Positions 16,954 to 24,313 of a stretch of DNA of 32,652 nucleotides are shown piece after piece. The stretch is taken from the NCBI RefSeq assembly GCF_004349215.1, contig NZ_SMKU01000068.1, positions 1 through 32,652 on the forward strand. The letters run 5' to 3'. A program made the position numbers and the translations under genes. Position 1 is the stretch's first letter. Each line of letters starts with the position of its first letter. The notes beneath the pieces are model-generated. The model was given only the letters and a program-made list of their open reading frames with translations. It did no database searches and was not told the origin of the DNA. The stretch is from Actinomadura rubrisoli. Its GTDB lineage: Bacteria > Actinomycetota > Actinomycetes > Streptosporangiales > Streptosporangiaceae.

Positions 16954-17720
16954 GGCATCAGCCCCCCGCTGTTGGGGTTGAGGGTCTGGCCGAGAAGCAG
17001 CGCGGAGGCGTCCGACAGGAGGAACACCACGCAGTCGGCGACCTCCGCGGGCTCGCCGAACCGGCCCAGCGGAAGCTCGGCCATCCGCCTGCGGCCGACC
17101 TCGCCCGCCATGACGGCGCGGCCCATGTCGGTGTTGGTGACGCCGGGCGCCACGCTGTTGGCGCGCACCCCCCGCTGCCCGAACTCGCGGGAGATCGACT
17201 TGGCGAGCGCGATGAGCCCGGCCTTGGCGCTCGCGTAGTGCGCGACACCCGGCCAGCCGATCTGGCCCAGGCGGGACGCGATGTTCACGATGCTGCCCGA
17301 CCCGCGCTCCAGCATTCCCGGCAGCACCGCCTGGCTGGCGTGGAAGGCCGCGGTCAGGTCGGTGGCGATGACGCGGTCCCACTCCTGCGCGGTCGTCTCC
17401 AGGAACGGTGATTCGGGCATGATGCCCGCGTTGTTGACCAGCCCGTCGACTCTGCCGAACCGCCGCTCGGCCGCCGCGACGAACTTGAACACCTGGTCGC
17501 GTTCCGTCACGTCGCAGCGGTGCACGTCCGCCTCGACACCGAGGGCGCGGGCCTCCTCGGCGGCGCTCTTGGCCCCGGCCTCGCTCTCCCGGTGGGCGAT
17601 CGCGACATCGGCGCCGGCCGCCGCCGCGGCCAGCACGACCGCCCGTCCCACCCCTCTGCCGCCCCCGGTGACCGCTACCACCCGGCCGTGCAGCGGACCC
17701 GACTCGTTTCGATCCGGCAT
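16950..17720 (-). CDS. Short-chain dehydrogenase/reductase (FabG-like)
   Basis: 256 aa classical SDR: TGGGRGVG at 18-25, NNAG at 96-99, catalytic Ser149, Tyr162 and Lys166 (YASAK). The usual Asn of the catalytic tetrad in helix alpha4 is replaced (IATDLTAAF). It would oxidise or reduce a hydroxyl/keto group with NAD(P). First gene of the minus operon SDR - CoA-transferase - enoyl-CoA hydratase - quinate/shikimate-type dehydrogenase. An AGGAG ribosome-binding site 5 nt before the ATG directly abuts the LacI-type operator at 17731-17744, so a bound repressor would block both transcription and the leader. Confidence 0.9.
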   Translation of the reverse strand: MPDRNESGPLHGRVVAVTGGGRGVGRAVVLAAAAAGADVAIAHRESEAGAKSAAEEARALGVEADVHRCDVTERDQVFKFVAAAERRFGRVDGLVNNAGIMPESPFLETTAQEWDRVIATDLTAAFHASQAVLPGMLERGSGSIVNIASRLGQIGWPGVAHYASAKAGLIALAKSISREFGQRGVRANSVAPGVTNTDMGRAVMAGEVGRRRMAELPLGRFGEPAEVADCVVFLLSDASALLLGQTLNPNSGGLMP

Positions 17721-17767
17721 GTCCCACTCCTGTAAGCGCTTTCAATTTTGAGTTACCATCCCACAGC
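17721..17767. promoter_or_regulatory. Divergent promoter region with LacI-type operator
   Basis: Only 47 bp separate two divergent operons. The operator TGTAAGCGCTTTCA (17731-17744) is a near-palindrome of the LacI-family type and matches the two sites at 18807-18820 and 23127-23140. On the plus strand TACCAT (17754-17759) is a possible -10 box placing the transcript start at about the first codon of the amidohydrolase gene, which has no ribosome-binding site. On the minus strand CAAAAT (plus 17745-17750) is a weak -10 candidate. One repressor dimer could control both operons. Confidence 0.75.
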
Positions 17768-18808
17768 GTGATGACCACTTCAAGACCCCTCCCGGCCGGA
17801 CGCGTCGTCGACGTCCACGCGCACGCCGTCCCGGCGGCCCTGCTCGCCGTGATGGAGCGCGGCGGGCGCGGCTCGCGACTGCCCGTCCTCACCGGCGACC
17901 GGCGCATCCGGTTCGGCTCGCGGCTGACGCCGCCCGTGCCCGGGGCCCTCACCGACGTGCGCGCGCGCATCGCGGAGATGGACCGCACCGGCGTCGACCT
18001 CCAGGTCGTCTCTCCGTGGATGGAGCTGAGCCCGGACGAGCTCGCCCCGGACGCGGCCGCGGAGTTCCTGGACGCGCTGGACGAGGCCATGGCGGCGGTG
18101 GTGGCCGTGCGGCCCGACCGTCTGGCCGCCCTGAGCCTGCTCGATCGGCAGGATCCCGGGGCGGCGGCGCTCCGGCTCAGGCGCGCGGCGGCGCGTCCGG
18201 GCTTCGCCGGCGGCGAGCTCGCGGCGGGCGGAACCGGGCCGCGGCTGGATGACCGGCGCTGGGACCCGCTCTGGCGGGCCGCGGCCGACACGGGCGCGCC
18301 GATCCTGCTCCATCCCTGGCGGGCGGTGTCCCCGGCGGGCCTTGGCGGCGACCGGCTCGGCGACATCGTGGACAACCCGGCGCAGTCCACGGCGGTCGTC
18401 GCCGCCATGATCCTCGCGGGCGTCCTCGACCGCTTTCCCGCCCTGCGTCTATGCGTGGTCCATGGCGGCGGCTTCCTCCCCTACCAGGCCGGCAGGCTCG
18501 ACGCGATAGCCCGTCTCCGGGCCGACTGGACCGATGACCGCGTGCCGCCGAGCACGGCCCTGCGGCGGCTCTACTACGACTCCCTCACCCATTCGGGGGC
18601 GTCGCTGTCGTGGCTGGTCGACTTCGCCGGAAGCGATCACGTGGTCCTCGGCAGCGACTATCCCTTCCCCACCGGCGACCCCGAGGCCGTCGCGGCGGTG
18701 GCGGCGGCTCCGGGCCTGACCCCCGTCCAGCGCGGCGATGTGCTCGGCGGCACCGCCGCCGGCCTCCTCGGCCGCCGATCCTTGACAGCGCCGATCTCCG
18801 TGAAATAG
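17768..18808 (+). CDS. ACMSD-type amidohydrolase (metal-dependent decarboxylase/hydrolase)
   Basis: 346 aa counted from a GTG, with an ATG immediately after it (17771) as an equally good start. The fold is that of the amidohydrolase_2 / ACMSD group: metal ligands in DVHAHAVP (His17, His19), His in LLHPW, a second His in VVHGGGFLPYQAGR, and Asp in VLGSDYPFPTGDP. Relatives decarboxylate aminocarboxymuconate semialdehyde, resorcylates or carboxyvanillate, or open lactone rings. No Shine-Dalgarno sequence precedes the start and the promoter is only tens of bases away, so the mRNA may be leaderless. It heads the plus operon continuing with the Gfo/Idh/MocA gene, whose own promoter overlaps this gene's end. 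All metal ligands are present, so I expect an active enzyme; the substrate is unknown. Confidence 0.88.
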   Translation: MMTTSRPLPAGRVVDVHAHAVPAALLAVMERGGRGSRLPVLTGDRRIRFGSRLTPPVPGALTDVRARIAEMDRTGVDLQVVSPWMELSPDELAPDAAAEFLDALDEAMAAVVAVRPDRLAALSLLDRQDPGAAALRLRRAAARPGFAGGELAAGGTGPRLDDRRWDPLWRAAADTGAPILLHPWRAVSPAGLGGDRLGDIVDNPAQSTAVVAAMILAGVLDRFPALRLCVVHGGGFLPYQAGRLDAIARLRADWTDDRVPPSTALRRLYYDSLTHSGASLSWLVDFAGSDHVVLGSDYPFPTGDPEAVAAVAAAPGLTPVQRGDVLGGTAAGLLGRRSLTAPISVK

Positions 18809-18820
18809 AAAGCGCTTACA
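18782..18820 (+). promoter_or_regulatory. Internal promoter with LacI-type operator
   Basis: TTGACA (18782-18787), an 18-nt spacer and TAGAAA (18806-18811) form a good vegetative promoter. The operator AGAAAGCGCTTACA (18807-18820) lies on the -10 box, which is classic repression geometry. AGGAGG at 18830-18835 then serves the Gfo/Idh/MocA gene. The promoter overlaps the last codons of the amidohydrolase gene, so the downstream three genes can be expressed on their own. Confidence 0.75.
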
Positions 18821-18841
18821 GAAACTCATAGGAGGTTCCCC

Positions 18842-20002
18842 ATGGACCAGGTGCGCATCGGCATCATCATGAACGGCGTCACGGGACGCATGGGCACGCG
18901 GCAGCACCTCGACCGGTCCATCGTGGCGATCCGGGAGCAGGGCGGGCTCGCGCTCCAGGACGGCCGCCGGCTGGTCCTCGACCCGATCCTGGTCGGGCGC
19001 AATCCGGCCAAGCTGGAGGAACTCGCCCGCCGCTACGGCATCGACCGCTGGACGGCCAGCCTCGACGACGCGCTCGCGAACGACGACGACGCGATCTACT
19101 TCGACGCGCAGACGACCAGCATGCGGGCCGAGTCGGTGCGCAAGGCCATCGCCGCGGGCAAGCACGTCTTCTGCGAGAAGCCGACGGCCGTCTCCCTCGA
19201 CGAGGCGCTGGAACTCGCCCGGCTCGCCCGGGAGGCCGGCGTCAAGCACGGCGTCGTCCAGGACAAGCTGTTCCTGCCCGGCATCCGCAAGCTCAAGAGG
19301 CTGGTCGACGGCGGCTTCTTCGGCACGATGCTGAGCTTCCGGCTGAACTTCGGCTACTGGGTGTTCGAGGGCGACTGGCAGCACCCCAACCGCCCGTCAT
19401 GGAACTACCGCAGCGAGGACGGCGGGGGCCTCGTCCTGGACATGTATCCGCACTGGCGCTACCTGATCGACAACGTCGTCTCGCCGATCAAGTCCGTCCT
19501 CTGCCACAGCGCGATCCACATCCCGAAGCGCTGGGACGAGGAGGGCAAGGCGTACGACTCCACGGCCGAGGACGCCGCCTACGGCCTGTTCGAGCTGGAG
19601 AACGGCGTCACCGCCCAGTTCACGACGTCCTGGGCCACCCGCCCCTACCGCGACGAGATCGGCGAGTGGCAGCTCGACGGCACGCACGGCAGCGCGGTCG
19701 CCGGGCTCCGCGAGTGCCGGGCCCAGGCGCGGGCCAACACGCCGATGCCGGTGTGGAACCCCGACATCCCCAACCCGATCGACTTCCGGGCGGGCTGGCT
19801 GGAGGTGCCCGACAACGAGCAGTTCGAGAACGCGTTCCGCGCCCAGTGGGAGATGTTCCTGCGGCACGTGGTCGAGGACGCGCCGTTCGACTGGGACCTG
19901 ATGGAGGGCGCGAAGGGCGTCCAGCTCGCCGAGCTGGCGCTACGGTCGTCGCGCGAACGTCGCTGGATCGACGTTCCGGAGCTGGTGGTCGAGCCCGCGT
20001 GA
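18842..20002 (+). CDS. Gfo/Idh/MocA family oxidoreductase
   Basis: 386 aa. The N-terminal NAD(P)-binding half carries the family signature EKP at 112-114 (HVFCEKPTAV). The C-terminal beta-sheet half has the GGGLVLDMYPHW segment with Asp200 and His204, matching the catalytic Asp/His pair. Members oxidise or reduce sugars, inositols and other cyclic polyols at a hydroxyl carbon. The nucleotide motif is unusual (MNGVTGRMG instead of GxGxxG), as in some subfamilies. AGGAGG lies 6 nt upstream of the ATG. The stop overlaps the GTG of the next gene (GTGA). With the aldolase-like and isomerase genes it forms a sugar/cyclitol-type module. Confidence 0.9.
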   Translation: MDQVRIGIIMNGVTGRMGTRQHLDRSIVAIREQGGLALQDGRRLVLDPILVGRNPAKLEELARRYGIDRWTASLDDALANDDDAIYFDAQTTSMRAESVRKAIAAGKHVFCEKPTAVSLDEALELARLAREAGVKHGVVQDKLFLPGIRKLKRLVDGGFFGTMLSFRLNFGYWVFEGDWQHPNRPSWNYRSEDGGGLVLDMYPHWRYLIDNVVSPIKSVLCHSAIHIPKRWDEEGKAYDSTAEDAAYGLFELENGVTAQFTTSWATRPYRDEIGEWQLDGTHGSAVAGLRECRAQARANTPMPVWNPDIPNPIDFRAGWLEVPDNEQFENAFRAQWEMFLRHVVEDAPFDWDLMEGAKGVQLAELALRSSRERRWIDVPELVVEPA

Positions 20003-21174
20003 CCTCGATCCTGCTGCCCTCCGGCACCCGGCTGGAGAAGTACACGCCGCGGGGTCCGTCCCGGGCCCTGGCGACCCGCCGCGACGCGCCGCGCACGCGC
20101 CGTTCGTACGCGGCCGCGCACGTCGTGGCCGATCCGCTGGCCTCCACGGACCCGGTGCTCGATCCGGTGGTCGACTGGGACGCGACGCTGGCCTTCCGGC
20201 ATCACCTGTGGGACCTCGGCCTCGGCGTCGCGGAGGCGATGGACACCGCGCAGCGCGGGATGGGGCTGCCGCCCGCCCGCGTCCGGGAGCTCATCGAGCG
20301 GTCGTGCCGGGAAGCGGCGAGCCGCGGCGCGCCCATCGCGTGCGGCGCGGGCACCGACGACCTGCCGGACGACCGGCCCGTCACCCTGGGGGAGATCGAG
20401 CGGTCCTACCTCCGCCAGTGCCGGTGGATCGAGGACGCGGGCGGGCAGGCCGTGCTGATGGCCAGCCGGGCGCTCTGCCGCACGGCGCGGTCGGCCGAGG
20501 ACTACCTGTCGGTCTACTCCACCGTGCTCGGCTCGCTGACGCGGCCGGCGATCCTGCACTGGCTCGGCGACATGTTCGACCCGCGGCTCGGCGGCTACTG
20601 GGGCACGCGCGACCTCGACGCCGCCGCCGACACCGTCGTCCGGCTGGTCTCGGAGAACGCGCCGGCGGTGGACGGTGTCAAGGTCTCCCTGCTCGACGCC
20701 GGGCGCGAGGTCGCCCTGCGCCGCCGGCTCCCCGCGCCGGCGACGGTGTTCACCGGGGACGACTTCAACTATCCCGAGCTCATCAAGGGCGACGACCGGG
20801 GCCACAGCGACGCGCTGCTCGGCGCCTTCGACGCGATCGCACCGCTGGCGTCCGAGGCGCTGGCGCTCCTCGACGAGGGCGACGCCGACGGCTTCGACCG
20901 CGTGCTGGCGCCGACCGTGCCGCTGTCGAGAGCGATCTTCGAGGCCCCGACGTACCACTACAAGACGGGCATCGTCTTCCTCGCCTACCTGCGCGGGTTC
21001 CAGCCGCACTTCGTCATGCTCGGCGGACACCAGGGCGCCCGTTCCCTCAACCACCTCTCCCGCCTGTTCCGGCTCGCCGACGAGGCGGGGCTCATCGAGG
21101 ACACCGAACTCGCGGCCGGCCGCATGCTCACCGTGCTCGCGGCCGCGGGGATCGACGGAAGGAGCGGCGCGTGA
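19999..21174 (+). CDS. DUF993 / dihydrodipicolinate synthase-like protein
   Basis: 391 aa. The N-terminal AAAHVVADPL and the TIM-barrel pattern fit the DUF993 group, distantly related to dihydrodipicolinate synthase and class I aldolases. Lys228 in AVDGVKVSLLD is at the place expected for the Schiff-base lysine. No characterised reaction can be given; a retro-aldol cleavage or dehydration of an oxidised sugar is plausible. The GTG start overlaps the oxidoreductase stop by 4 nt and was preferred because an upstream reading would lie inside that gene. Its stop overlaps the isomerase start by 4 nt, so the three are translationally coupled. Confidence 0.82.
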   Translation: MTSILLPSGTRLEKYTPRGPSRALATRRDAPRTRRSYAAAHVVADPLASTDPVLDPVVDWDATLAFRHHLWDLGLGVAEAMDTAQRGMGLPPARVRELIERSCREAASRGAPIACGAGTDDLPDDRPVTLGEIERSYLRQCRWIEDAGGQAVLMASRALCRTARSAEDYLSVYSTVLGSLTRPAILHWLGDMFDPRLGGYWGTRDLDAAADTVVRLVSENAPAVDGVKVSLLDAGREVALRRRLPAPATVFTGDDFNYPELIKGDDRGHSDALLGAFDAIAPLASEALALLDEGDADGFDRVLAPTVPLSRAIFEAPTYHYKTGIVFLAYLRGFQPHFVMLGGHQGARSLNHLSRLFRLADEAGLIEDTELAAGRMLTVLAAAGIDGRSGA

Positions 21175-21989
21175 GCATCGAACGGCTCAGCGTCAACCAG
21201 ATCACGGTGAAGCACTGGTCGTTCGAGGAGACCGTGCGCGGGCTGGCCCGCCACGGGATCGGCTGGCTCGGCGCCTGGACGGGGCCCGTGGAGGAGTACG
21301 GCACACGGCGGGCGGCGGCGCTGCTGCGCGACCACGGGGTGAAGGTGTCCAGCGTCTGCCGCGCCGGGTTCTTCACCGGCCGCAACCCAGACGGGGGCGG
21401 GCTCGACCGTGAGGCCAACCGCCGGGCCGTCGAGCTGACCGCGGCGATCGGCGGGGACGTGCTCTACCTCGTCAGCGGCGGTGTGCGCGACGACCTGGAC
21501 CTGCCGCGGTCACGCGAGGCCGTGGCCGAGGGCATCGCCGAGCTGGTGCCGTACGCGGCGTCGGCGGGCGTCCGGCTCGCCGTCGAGCCGCTGCACCCGA
21601 TGATGTGCGCCGAGCGGTCGGTCACGGTGACCCTCGGCCAGTCGCTCGACATCGTGGAGCGGTTCGAGCCCGCGCACGTCGGGCTCGCCGTGGACACCTA
21701 CAACGTCTGGTGGGACCCCGCCCTCCACGCGTCCCTGGCCCGCGCCGGCGACCGGATCATCGGCTACCAGGTCTGCGACTGGCTGGTGCCCCAGCCGCAT
21801 CCGACGTTCGGGCGAGGGATCCCGGGCGAGGGCGCCATCGACATCCCCTCGATCACCCGCGCGGTCGGCGCCGCCGGCTACACCGGTCCGATCGAGGTGG
21901 AGATCTTCAACGAGGGCGTGTGGGCGACGGACCCCGACGACGTCCTCGCGACGGTCGTCGCGGGCTTCGGCCGGCACGTCCTGGGCTGA
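21171..21989 (+). CDS. Sugar phosphate isomerase/epimerase-type TIM barrel
   Basis: 272 aa with a GTG start overlapping the DUF993 stop. It has the xylose-isomerase-like (AP endonuclease 2) fold: metal ligands Glu139 (AVEPLHP), Asp175 (DTYN) and Glu244 (EVEIFNE), plus the FGRGIPGEGAID loop typical of hydroxypyruvate isomerase/IolE-type enzymes. It would isomerise, epimerise or dehydrate a keto sugar with a divalent metal. It is the last gene of the plus operon, followed by a 12-bp tandem repeat and a hairpin shared with the convergent LacI gene. Confidence 0.87.
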   Translation: MSIERLSVNQITVKHWSFEETVRGLARHGIGWLGAWTGPVEEYGTRRAAALLRDHGVKVSSVCRAGFFTGRNPDGGGLDREANRRAVELTAAIGGDVLYLVSGGVRDDLDLPRSREAVAEGIAELVPYAASAGVRLAVEPLHPMMCAERSVTVTLGQSLDIVERFEPAHVGLAVDTYNVWWDPALHASLARAGDRIIGYQVCDWLVPQPHPTFGRGIPGEGAIDIPSITRAVGAAGYTGPIEVEIFNEGVWATDPDDVLATVVAGFGRHVLG

Positions 21990-21990
21990 G

Positions 21991-22038
21991 CCGGCGAGCG
22001 TCCCGGCGAGCGCCCTGGTAAGCGCCCTGGTGAGCCTC
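21991..22038. repeat. Degenerate 12-bp tandem repeat, four copies
   Basis: Directly after the isomerase stop are CCGGCGAGCGTC, CCGGCGAGCGCC, CTGGTAAGCGCC and CTGGTGAGCCTC. The last copy runs into the terminator hairpin. No function is apparent. Confidence 0.6.
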
Positions 22039-22059
22039 CGGCGCAGGCCGGGGGCTCAC
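22030..22059. terminator. Shared terminator hairpin of convergent operons
   Basis: GTGAGCCTCCGGC (22030-22042) pairs with GCCGGGGGCTCAC (22047-22059) over 13 bp with one T-G wobble and a 4-nt loop (GCAG). It sits between the isomerase stop and the convergent LacI stop (overlapping the latter by 4 nt) and could work in both directions. T-runs are lacking, as is common in high-GC actinomycetes. Confidence 0.7.
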
Positions 22060-23081
22060 CGGGGCGCCGCAGCGCTGGCGCGCCTCGCCAGCGTCCCTTC
22101 GACCTCCACCACGTGCCGGGGGGACGGGGGACGCAGGGCGAGGTCCATCGCCGTCTCGCCGACCCGCTCCAGCGGGATCTCCACCGTGGCCAGCGGAGGC
22201 ACCGCGTCGACCGCCGCGGGCAGGCCGCCGAACCCGGTCACCGACACCTCGTCCGGGACGGCGATCCCGTTCGAGCGCAGCCACGACATCGCGCCGAACG
22301 CCATCACGTCGGCGAGGGTCATCAGGCATCCCGGCGGGTTCGGGCGGCTCATCAGCGTCTGCGCTCCCGACAGCCCGCCCTCGCGCGACAGGTCGGTGTA
22401 GACGATGTCGTCGCGGCTCAGGACGATGCCGTGGTCCTTCAGGCCCTGCCGCAGACCCTGGAGGCGGTCCCGCACGGCGAGGAGCCGCAGCGGACCGGCG
22501 ACCACGCCGAACGAGGTGTGCCCGAGCTCCACCATGGCCCCGGCCAGCCCGCGCATGCCGCCGATGTTGTCGATCTGGACGAGGTGGCCGATGTCGCGGC
22601 CGCGCGTCACCGAGACGACCGATCCGCCGGACTCCTGGTAGGCCGCCAGCTCGGCCCGCATGGCGGCGTTGTGGGCGGTGTCGCGGAAGGCGCTGCCAGC
22701 GAGGACGAGCGCCCTGACCCGCTGGCCGATGAGCCGTTTGACGTATTCGAGCTCGCGGGCCGGGTCGCGGTAGGTGCACACCATGCTGACCAGGAGGTCC
22801 TCCCGCTCGGCCACCGAGATGACCCCGCCGCTCAGCATGGCGAAGTAGCTGTCGCGGACGTCGTGGACGACGAGCCCGACGTTCGTCGAGGACGATGTGG
22901 CGAGCGCGCGGGCGTGGGGGTTGGCCCGGTAGCCCAGCTCGGCCGCGGCGGCGAGTACCCGCTCGCGCAGCGCGGCCCGGCCGCCGTAGTCCGGGTCGCT
23001 CAGCATCCGCGACGCCGTCGCGATGGAGACGCCGGCGCGCGCGGCGACGTCCTGCAGTCGGACCAGGGTGCGGTCGGCCAT
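22056..23081 (-). CDS. LacI-family transcriptional repressor (regulator 1)
   Basis: 341 aa. N-terminal helix-turn-helix at about residues 6-30 (VRLQDVAARAGVSIATASRML) and hinge helix near 50-60 (ANPHARAL), followed by a periplasmic-binding-protein-like sensor domain (65-330) that should bind a small effector. The gene faces the end of the plus operon. Its own promoter contains the perfect palindrome GTAAGCGCTTAC, the same operator found before the SDR/amidohydrolase pair and before the Gfo/Idh/MocA gene, so it most likely represses all three promoters and itself. A GGAAGGAAG ribosome-binding site lies 7 nt before the ATG. The effector is unknown but presumably a pathway substrate or intermediate. 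Confidence 0.92.
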   Translation of the reverse strand: MADRTLVRLQDVAARAGVSIATASRMLSDPDYGGRAALRERVLAAAAELGYRANPHARALATSSSTNVGLVVHDVRDSYFAMLSGGVISVAEREDLLVSMVCTYRDPARELEYVKRLIGQRVRALVLAGSAFRDTAHNAAMRAELAAYQESGGSVVSVTRGRDIGHLVQIDNIGGMRGLAGAMVELGHTSFGVVAGPLRLLAVRDRLQGLRQGLKDHGIVLSRDDIVYTDLSREGGLSGAQTLMSRPNPPGCLMTLADVMAFGAMSWLRSNGIAVPDEVSVTGFGGLPAAVDAVPPLATVEIPLERVGETAMDLALRPPSPRHVVEVEGTLARRASAAAPR

Positions 23082-23126
23082 GGAGTCGCTTCCTTCCGGG
23101 TGCGGTCCGTCTATCGTGGCCGAATC

Positions 23127-23140
23127 CGTAAGCGCTTACA
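23127..23140 (-). promoter_or_regulatory. LacI operator in the promoter of regulator 1
   Basis: CGTAAGCGCTTACA contains the perfect 12-bp palindrome GTAAGCGCTTAC, 46 nt upstream of the LacI start. On the minus strand TGTAAG at this site could be the -10 box with GTGACG 18 nt upstream as -35. This implies self-repression and supplies the consensus for the other two sites. Confidence 0.8.
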
Positions 23141-23206
23141 ACTCCGCCTCCTGACGCGCGTCACCGCGCCGATTCACGTTGCTAGCGACAGAAGCTGAAA
23201 ACGCTT

Positions 23207-23252
23207 GCCGCGGAGCAGGGCCGCTCTCCTGCGGGCGACCCTGCTCCGCGGC
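23207..23252 (-). terminator. Strong terminator hairpin of the ABC transporter operon
   Basis: GCCGCGGAGCAGGG (23207-23220) and CCCTGCTCCGCGGC (23239-23252) form a perfect 14-bp stem with an 18-nt loop. Reading the minus strand, it follows the amidohydrolase stop by 41 nt and is followed by GTTTTC. It should insulate the LacI gene from the five-gene operon upstream. Confidence 0.8.
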
Positions 23253-23293
23253 ACTCACGGCCAGTGGGCGCCGTCAGCCGCCGGGAACCGCCG

Positions 23294-24313
23294 TCAGCCG
23301 CCGTCGCCCCCCGGGAGCCGCATCAGGCGCTGGATATTGCGGTGGTAGATCTGATCGCGTGCGGTGTCGGTGATGTCCAGCGCGTCGAGGACGCGGATGG
23401 TCTCGCGGACGTAGAGCGGGCCGCCCTCCGGGTCGAAAGGGCAGTCGGTGCCGAAGAGCACGTGGTCGGCGCCGAAGAAGTCCAGGCCGCAGCGGGTTCC
23501 GATGGCGGAGCCGGACAGGGAGGTGTCGGCGTAGAACCGGTGGAAGTGGTCGAGCAGCCGACGGGGCGCGCTCCGCAGGCGCTCGTGCTCCTCGCCGGAG
23601 GTGCGGCTGCCGAGCTGGTCGCTCCAGCCCAGCCCGATCCGGCCCTCCAGATACGGGATCATGGCGCCCATGTGGTGGGTGATGACCTTGAGGTCGGGGT
23701 GCCGTTCGAACAGGCCGGAGAAGACCAGGCGGGCCATGGCCGCGCTCGTCTCGTACGGCCAGCCGAACGCCCACCAGATCTCGTACTGGGAGGTGTCCTC
23801 GGTGGCGTAGTCGGCGAACCCGGCGGTGCGCGCCGGATGCATCCAGACGGGCAGATCGCGCGCGGCCATCGTGTCGAACACGGGCCGGAACTCGGGGTCG
23901 TCCAGGGGGCGTCCGTTGACGTTGGTGAACACCTGCACGCCGCGGGCCCCGAGCTCGTCGATGGCGAACGCCATCTCGCCGGGGACGGCGTCCGGAGCGT
24001 TCATCGGCAGCGACGCGACGAAGGCCGGGAACCGGTCGGGGTACTTGTCGCACAGCTCGCGCATCGACTCGTTGGCGAGCCGCGCCAGCGCCGGGGACTC
24101 GGCCGGGCCCGCGAGCAGCTCGATGGGCGGCGAGGAGAGCGTGAGCACCTGCTGGTAGCCGTCGCCGAACTCGTCCATGATCCGCAGCCGCTCGTCGACG
24201 TCGTGCAGCGCGGGCAGCTCCAGCCAGCGTTTGAAGGCCGACGGGTCGGCGATCTGCCGCATCCGCTCGAAGTACGGCTGGGGAAGGATGTGGCTGTAGG
24301 CGTCGATCTTCAT
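23294..24313 (-). CDS. ACMSD-type amidohydrolase with altered first metal ligand
   Basis: 339 aa amidohydrolase_2 protein. Motifs: DAYSHILP at the N-terminus, His in PVWMHPART, HH in VITHHMGAMIPYLEGRI, Asp in VLFGTDCPFDPEGGP. The usual HxH is YxH here: the first metal-binding His is Tyr, whereas the amidohydrolase at 17768-18808 keeps both. Some family members have Glu or another residue at this spot, so it may still bind one metal. Such enzymes typically decarboxylate or hydrolyse aromatic or muconate-type acids. It is the last gene of the importer operon, its ATG overlapping the permease stop, so it probably acts on the imported compound. Confidence 0.87.
   Translation of the reverse strand: MKIDAYSHILPQPYFERMRQIADPSAFKRWLELPALHDVDERLRIMDEFGDGYQQVLTLSSPPIELLAGPAESPALARLANESMRELCDKYPDRFPAFVASLPMNAPDAVPGEMAFAIDELGARGVQVFTNVNGRPLDDPEFRPVFDTMAARDLPVWMHPARTAGFADYATEDTSQYEIWWAFGWPYETSAAMARLVFSGLFERHPDLKVITHHMGAMIPYLEGRIGLGWSDQLGSRTSGEEHERLRSAPRRLLDHFHRFYADTSLSGSAIGTRCGLDFFGADHVLFGTDCPFDPEGGPLYVRETIRVLDALDITDTARDQIYHRNIQRLMRLPGGDGG

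Noticed and set aside
16954..18408. Upstream extension of the CoA-transferase to a 1012-aa protein
   Set aside because: The extra part is antisense to the amidohydrolase and out of frame with the SDR; the ATG at 16953 overlapping the SDR stop is the natural start.
23196..23209. TGAAAACGCTTGCC as a fourth regulator 1 operator
   Set aside because: Only one half resembles the consensus and it lies against the terminator stem; too degenerate to call.
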